Shown: piece by piece, positions 58,520 through 64,000 of the stretch
Position numbering within the stretch: the stretch's first letter is position 1
Layout: each line of letters starts with the position of its first letter
Assembly: GCF_947179165.1 (NCBI RefSeq)
Contig: NC_077248.1
Location: 46,402,232-46,466,231, forward strand
Origin: Solanum dulcamara
Lineage: Eukaryota > Streptophyta > Magnoliopsida > Solanales > Solanaceae
Direction of reading: 5' to 3'
Length of the DNA stretch: 64,000 nt
Translations under genes and position numbers: made by a program
The notes under the pieces: generated by a model
Seen by the model: only the letters and a program-made list of their open reading frames with translations
The model's database searches: none
Told to the model about the DNA's origin: nothing

Positions 58520-60713
58520 TGTTATGACCCGATCTAGGACCTAGTTATAACACAGTGATCGAAACCCCAAAGGGCCCTAACCAAGCCTCTTGTTTATATC
58601 ATAATCATTCAAAGGGTAATGTACGCAAAAACATCATAAAAGATTCTAAACCATAAGTAGGAAATAAGGAATGTCGTATTACAACATAGAATTGAAACAT
58701 TTGTACAAATAGATGCCTCTAATCATGAACATGGGCGAGGAATAAGACATTTACCTAGATAAACCTCAATATAAAATATAATAAAAGTCTTTGGAAAATA
58801 AGAAACAACAGCTTATACTTGTCCTTGATAGATGAGGACTCACTAAGACTTTGTCGATGGAAAGTGTACTAGCCACGTGGATGGATATGATCCTTAGCCT
58901 CAACCCCTACATTATGAGATAATGTAGACAATAATATGCATTAGTACATTTAAATGTACTAAGTATGTGGGTATGACATGCAACATAAATCATAAGATGC
59001 AATGATCAAGATTATACAGGATAAAAAAAGGTTAAGTAAAGTCATGAGAACATACCATGGTGATTAAAGTACTTAAAAGACATAGTTGAAGGTCATAAGA
59101 TAGCGTGAAACTCATATACATATGTGGGATAGGAACCATAACCAAAACTAAGACCATGCAAGCTATAACATGGAATCCCGATGTTGTCCCTACACTAGAA
59201 AAAGGGGAATCTACTTACCAAGGTACACTTTAACCTGCTAGGTGGGTCATGTACATATGTTATATGTGGATCCAATAGCTAAGACATGAAGGAAAACTAC
59301 ATTCTCATGTAGTTTATGGGACATGAGGCTACTACTAAGACTTTTGGCAAGACTCCCACCTCAAGTCCACTCAGTGCTAAGTCAATTCCCATGGAATACA
59401 TACATAGCTTAATAATCATAATTAATATATATCATAGTCATGATCATAGTTCATAATCCATGGAGTAGCTCATTACATAACATAAGTTCAATGAGGGTAT
59501 TGTCCATCCATATTATAAATCATACTTGCATAATTCATGTCATTAGGCCTTAGGTCACCACACAGGGCCCTAAGTGACCTTTTTATAGCCTGCACAAGAA
59601 ATCATAATTTGAAATATGCTCATAATTCATGGTCATAATCCATACTTTAATTTAGAGTAAAAAATCATATACATAATCAATTATATTAGAAACCATAAGA
59701 ATAATTGAAAACATGTGACTCCATGATCGTGACTCCTAAAATCACCATAGAAAATAGATTCATGCATGGGCTTCCATAATTAAACTTAAAATCAGGTAAT
59801 TTACAAAACAAAATACTCATAATGATCATAGATGATGATTAAACATGAAATTGAATTAGCCCAACATAATTCATCAAAATTGAAGTCTGAAAATAATGTA
59901 ATTTCATGAGAATTTTCAATAAAACCTTGGACTCCATGAGTGGAAGGGACTCATGAATCAATCCACACATACCTTAATTGAAATTGGATTTGAATTTGAG
60001 AGAGGAGACTTGATGTTGAAGAAACCCTAATGAAAGATTGAAGAACTCTTGAGGAACCTAGGGAGAGAAGTCAAAAACTTGTTTGGGAATTAATATGGGA
60101 AAATACATCCACATACATTATTAGAATGTAGGGAAAATACTAAACTACCCCTCATTAAAATTCAATTCGGGTAACCCTACGACTTGGGTCTACGAGTCAT
60201 AGACATTATGATGGGTCATCCACATGGATCATCCTGCAGGTCCTAAGAAAGAACCAAAAAAATTGAGTCTCTAATATTTTGCTACGATCCTTGTTTACGG
60301 TTTATTGTTATGCCTACAAGTCATCAACTGGGTCCGTCCTATAGGTCCAAAAACCTGCAAGTTGAGGAGTCTGTGAAGTTTTGTTATGACCAGTTCTTAT
60401 AAGCCATAAACTTCTCTGCGACTTATCCTACTAAGTTATAGATGAAGTCCTGCTAGTGATGCCTGCAAACCAAACATTCTTTTCCACGATGACTCACCTC
60501 TAAGGACATCATTTTCTCTATGGGTCATCCAAGATCTCGTCAACCCCAACCTTGCCTTAGCCATATTTTCATCCTTGAAACCTTGTCTCAAGACCTGCTT
60601 CTATGGCCTATAAAGGTCCCTAGGGGTCGTAGACCCACTCATAAACTTGGGGTCAATTGTCTTTTCTTGAAATATTCCCTTTCATCCATCTCTTCATCTT
60701 ACGGGGTCTTACA
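58520..60713 (-). repeat. 5' LTR of L (2194 bp)
   Basis: Plus-strand edges TGTTATGACCC and GGGGTCTTACA. Shares with I and H the blocks ttgtttatatcataa, tgcattagtacatttaaatgtactaagtatgtggg and cttaccaaggtacac. The primer site beside it is degraded to a sequence near 58500-58517. Confidence 0.87.
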
Positions 60714-60880
60714 CATACGCTAGTAGCAATTGGTTCAGCAGGGTTGACTTGGGATAGGTTTTCGCATTAGATGTCACTTGGACCCCTTAAGTTTGAGGCT
60801 TAACATTTGTAATGATAGAAGGCCTAAACTCATATTACATGAATCACACAATAATGAACTATTCTTTTGAACTTGTTTAT
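60714..60880. other. Short unassigned stretch
   Basis: No match found to the other repeats; no coding signal. It separates L's LTR from M. Confidence 0.4.
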
Positions 60881-61802
60881 AAAGTATGATTATACAAAGC
60901 CTATGATTTATGAAAAGTATGATTAATGATATGATATATGTTCTTTGGGATGTTGACTCAGTACCAAGATGACTTTTAGGTGGGGACTCGACCCGGGGGG
61001 TCCTTAGTAGTAATCTATAGTCCCTTAACTATATAGCTATCTTAGGTTGCCAATATGACCTAGTAAGGGGATCCACATATAGCACATGTTAATATTATAC
61101 AGAGTCTACATTGGCAAGTAGCCTCTCCTTTTACGATGTGGGGATCATCGGATTCCATGTTATACTTTGCATGGTCTTAATATCGGTTACAATTATCTGG
61201 AATACATGTATAGTTCTTAAGATAATGATATTTTGATACATTGACCAATGATTTTAATGTTCTAATGTTTTCATGACTTATTTCATGTTTTAAAGATATT
61301 GGTCTTTCATCTCTTGATTCTTATTGAATATGTCCTATATTTATTGTTCATGCATATTCTCACATACTTAATGCATTCCATGTACTAACACACACTTTGT
61401 TCCTACATTGTATCATAATTGAGGGTCCAATGATCATGTTTATCTCTCTCCCACTCGGGGCTAGAGTCATTATATTTTTGTACTTGTGGTAAGTCCTCAA
61501 GTTACTTTTTTATGATAAGATTATGACTTCTTTTTTCCTTATATTTGGTGATGTAGGATCTTGTATTATACACCCATCTAGTAGTAGAGACATGTTAGAT
61601 AGTGAGAGTCTATGTTTTCACTTTTACCCACTTTGAGACTTATGTTCCTTTTATTGAGACTATGCTTCCATATCTGGATCTTGCTTTATTTACTTTTATT
61701 TACCTTATGTATGCTCATAAATGATATGCTAAGAGGCTTTATTGTGGTGATTCAGGATTCGAATTGCTGTGTCACAGCTAGGACTTATTTAAGGTCGTGA
61801 CA
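60881..61802 (+). repeat. M: 3' part of a D-type LTR
   Basis: Shares in order gggatgttgactcagtacc, ttaggtggggactcg, cctagtaaggggatccacat, ggattccatgttatact, atggtcttaatatcggtta with D's LTR and ends AAGGTCGTGACA. The left limit is uncertain and no primer site follows. Confidence 0.75.
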
Positions 61803-61820
61803 AAGATTTACCTTTGAACC
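61803..61820. other. 18-bp gap between LTRs M and N
   Basis: AAGATTTACCTTTGAACC; not a primer-binding site. Confidence 0.4.
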
Positions 61821-64000
61821 CTTATGACCCTGTAAGCTAAAAAGCCAAAATAAAGGAACAAACTTTGGAAAATGGAATGCATGAGCTTCTACGACTCAAC
61901 CTATGAGTCATAGGTTCTTCTACGAGTTGTAAGAATGCCTCGTAGAATTGATATTCAGGTTGGGAATTTGACTAACGGAGAAGTGAGTCTACAAGTCAAG
62001 TTAGACTCGTAGAAAGGATTACAAGTCGTAGAAGTGATTCATAGAGAAACTTAAGAGGCCTAGATTTGTAAGATTTTTTGACCTTGTAGGACGAATGGGT
62101 CTTGTGACCCGTAGACAATATAAAGACTCATAGAGATGAATTATAGGAAAAGTCCCAAGGGTCAGTTTTTAATGTTTTCTAAGACCCTGTAGGATGAGTT
62201 ATTTGTATGACTCATCGACCCCTCTACGAATCGTTAGGACCAATAGTAGGGTCTTCTAGCCAGATTTTTAAAGAATGGTATTTTACTCTTTCCACATGCT
62301 TTATCAGTGAAGTATGGTCTTTTTGGGGACCAAATCTACCCTATATAATAAACCTAAACTATCCCAAACCCTTAATTCTCACACTAAGTCTCAAATTCAC
62401 AAAAGCCTTTCCTTCCCAAAGTCTTTCAAGGTCTTCTTCATCTCAAGCAAAGTCTAGGGTCCATAAAGAAAAAGTATCCATTTTTAAGCTTGCATTTGGG
62501 TATTATTCCACAAGGTATATGGGTCTTTATTCAAGGGTTCTTCCATCCCTGGAGCCCAAGTATTTTCTAACTTAGTAGAACAATTTCAATGGTGAATTTT
62601 ATGAGATTTCATATCATGATTCCAAATGCATAGAGTATTGAGTATTTGAAGTTTATTTACCTATTTGAGCTTATATTGGCACTTAATCTCATAGAATGGT
62701 TGATTTATTAAGGGTCCTTATATGAAGGAATGAAAAGGTTTTAAAGTGAATTGGTGGGTTATTTCAAGTACGTTTTAAATTGGTGTATTCCATTACTCTT
62801 ATGCATGCTAGTGTTGAATATAATGATTTGAAGTTGGATTGGATAAACCCACCATGTTTTACCATGACTTTCTAAGAATGTTTGAGTTGATTGAAAGGGG
62901 TTTTAACCCAATATTTACAAAGGTTTATTTCTATGAATGTGAAGGTTCTTAAAGAATGATGATGAAAGGGCTTCTTGGCCAAAACAAAGGATTCTATGTG
63001 ATAAGGACATCCTTACATTTGAATCATCAAGTTTTAAGGAGCTATTCTATCGACTAATGATTTAATGTCTAAAGCTATATGTATTCTTATGTTATTATCA
63101 TTTTTAAATACTATTCCATGGGATGTGACTTAGCACCGAATGTAGCATGTAGATGGGGACTCGACCTAAGGGGTTCTTAAGTAAATTCTCATGTTGCATT
63201 AACTATGTACCACCATAGTGGCCCTTGTAGGCTTTTTAGGTTAGTGGTTCCACGTACAACCATCTAAAGTTAAAGATAAAGAAATGAATGAATTTGATGG
63301 TGTTCAACCCGACAAGTAATCTCCCTTTTCCAACATAGGGGGTTATGTTGGATTCCATGTAATAGCTCACATGGTCTTAGCTATAGGTTATGGTCTCTTC
63401 CCACATATGTATACTTTAAATTCTATTTATTGATTGCTCATGCATTCATTGAATTATGTTCTATATTGTATAATGTTCTAATGTTTCTTTAATGTTTATG
63501 CATGCCTATATACTTAGTACATTTAAAGTACTAATGCATACTCTATTGCGTACATGTTATCACCATGTAGGGATTGATGCTCCTCCTTTTTCTCCTCCAC
63601 GTGGCTAGCTCAAATTAGTTTGAAGGTTGCTTGTGGTGAGTTCCCATGTTTCGGGAACAACATCCCTTTTTATTCTAGCCTATGTTATGTAAAATATTAA
63701 GAATTCTATTATGGCATTTCTTGATACTTATTGTGAGGGTGAGATAGAGACATGTCTTAGCCCCTGCCAAGTCTATTAGTAGAGGTATATTTGGACAAAA
63801 ATGTATGGTGATCTAGGGTTGATAATGACTCTTATTCTATGTTATTCTCCCTTAGTTACATTTTCCTTTTTTATTTCTTCTTATTATTGATCTAGTGTCA
63901 TTACCTATGAAAGGCTAAATGAATGCTAAGAGGCTTGGGTGAGGTACCTCCGGGTTCTTTATTTTCCATGTCACATATAGGCCCTAGGCTTGGGTCATGA
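61821..64000 (+). repeat. N: LTR running to the window end
   Basis: The start (CTTATGACCCTGTAAGCTAAAAAG) corresponds to D's LTR start, the end (TTGGGTCATGA) is 2 bp short of a canonical CA. About 2.18 kb, so practically complete. TATA candidate CTATATAATAAA at 62341-62352. Same subfamily as K on the other strand. Whether an element or only a solo LTR follows is outside the window. Confidence 0.8.
62341..62352 (+). promoter_or_regulatory. TATA box in LTR N
   Basis: CTATATAATAAA at the position that in D carries CTATAAATAC, followed by a leader rich in tctcaaattc and caagg. Confidence 0.45.

Larger units (their letters stand above)
55500..60713 (-). mobile_element. Element L: minus-strand gypsy element, 3' half replaced or inverted
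   Basis: From right to left: 5' LTR (58520-60713), degraded primer site, gag, protease, RT, RNase H up to WLELL at 55503. Integrase, 3' untranslated region and own 3' LTR are not found in the expected place; an integrase fragment in the opposite direction follows. It has the longest open pieces of the window. Confidence 0.82.

Noticed and set aside
1..64000. CRISPR array, bacterial operon or phage content
   Set aside because: Base composition, LTR structures, target duplications and pol families are those of a plant nuclear genome; no spaced short repeats of CRISPR type.

Overview
This is plant nuclear heterochromatin made almost entirely of nested, decayed Ty3/gypsy LTR retrotransposons. 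No intact host gene is visible. LTR style, initiator-Met primer sites and chromodomain-type pol C-termini suggest a large-genome Solanaceae (pepper, tobacco or potato/tomato-like); the genus is a guess. All pol reading frames are broken, mostly by TAG/TAA/TGA codons of the C->T / G->A kind expected from decay of methylated DNA.

Layout, with element letters assigned here. C (+, 1-17525; 5' LTR cut by the window start) has gag-pol and a 1.7-kb 3' LTR; its gag is split by A (+, 1162-11135, perfect TSD cagat), a full gag-pol element with 2.8-kb and 2.05-kb LTRs. After 450 bp of unassigned sequence come H (17976-19327), a truncated minus-strand LTR, and G (19328-31642), an Athila/Tat-like element with a tRNA-Asp-type primer site and no gag-pol. 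G's 3' LTR is split by B (22767-30944, TSD gaacc/gaact), which shares LTRs with A but has a non-coding interior holding a 5S rRNA-derived segment.

F is a minus-strand gag-pol element seen in three pieces (31643-32649, 42718-44425, 54277-54368). It is split by D (+, 32650-42712, perfect TSD ctaaa) inside integrase and by J (-, 44426-54276, TSD ctaga/ccaga) at the start of RT. D's 5' LTR is itself split by E, a 4.2-kb non-coding LTR-like insertion (32923-37152, TSD atggg/acggg). J's 5' LTR is split by I, a 2.07-kb solo LTR (50488-52558, perfect TSD acttt). H may be the displaced 3' LTR of F.

The right end (54369-64000) is rearranged: a minus-strand LTR fragment K, an integrase fragment in plus orientation, then minus-strand RNase H-RT-PR-gag and 5' LTR of element L, then two plus-strand LTRs M and N.

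Relative order from nesting: C before A; G before B; F before D and J; D before E; J before I. No element can encode a working polyprotein as it stands. The points most worth checking are the 5S-derived segment in B, a possible internal fossil LTR start in the A/B LTRs, a tiny (CAA)n insertion with 13-bp duplications inside E, and the inverted integrase junction in L. All edges were placed by eye and may be off by a few bases where termini are degraded.
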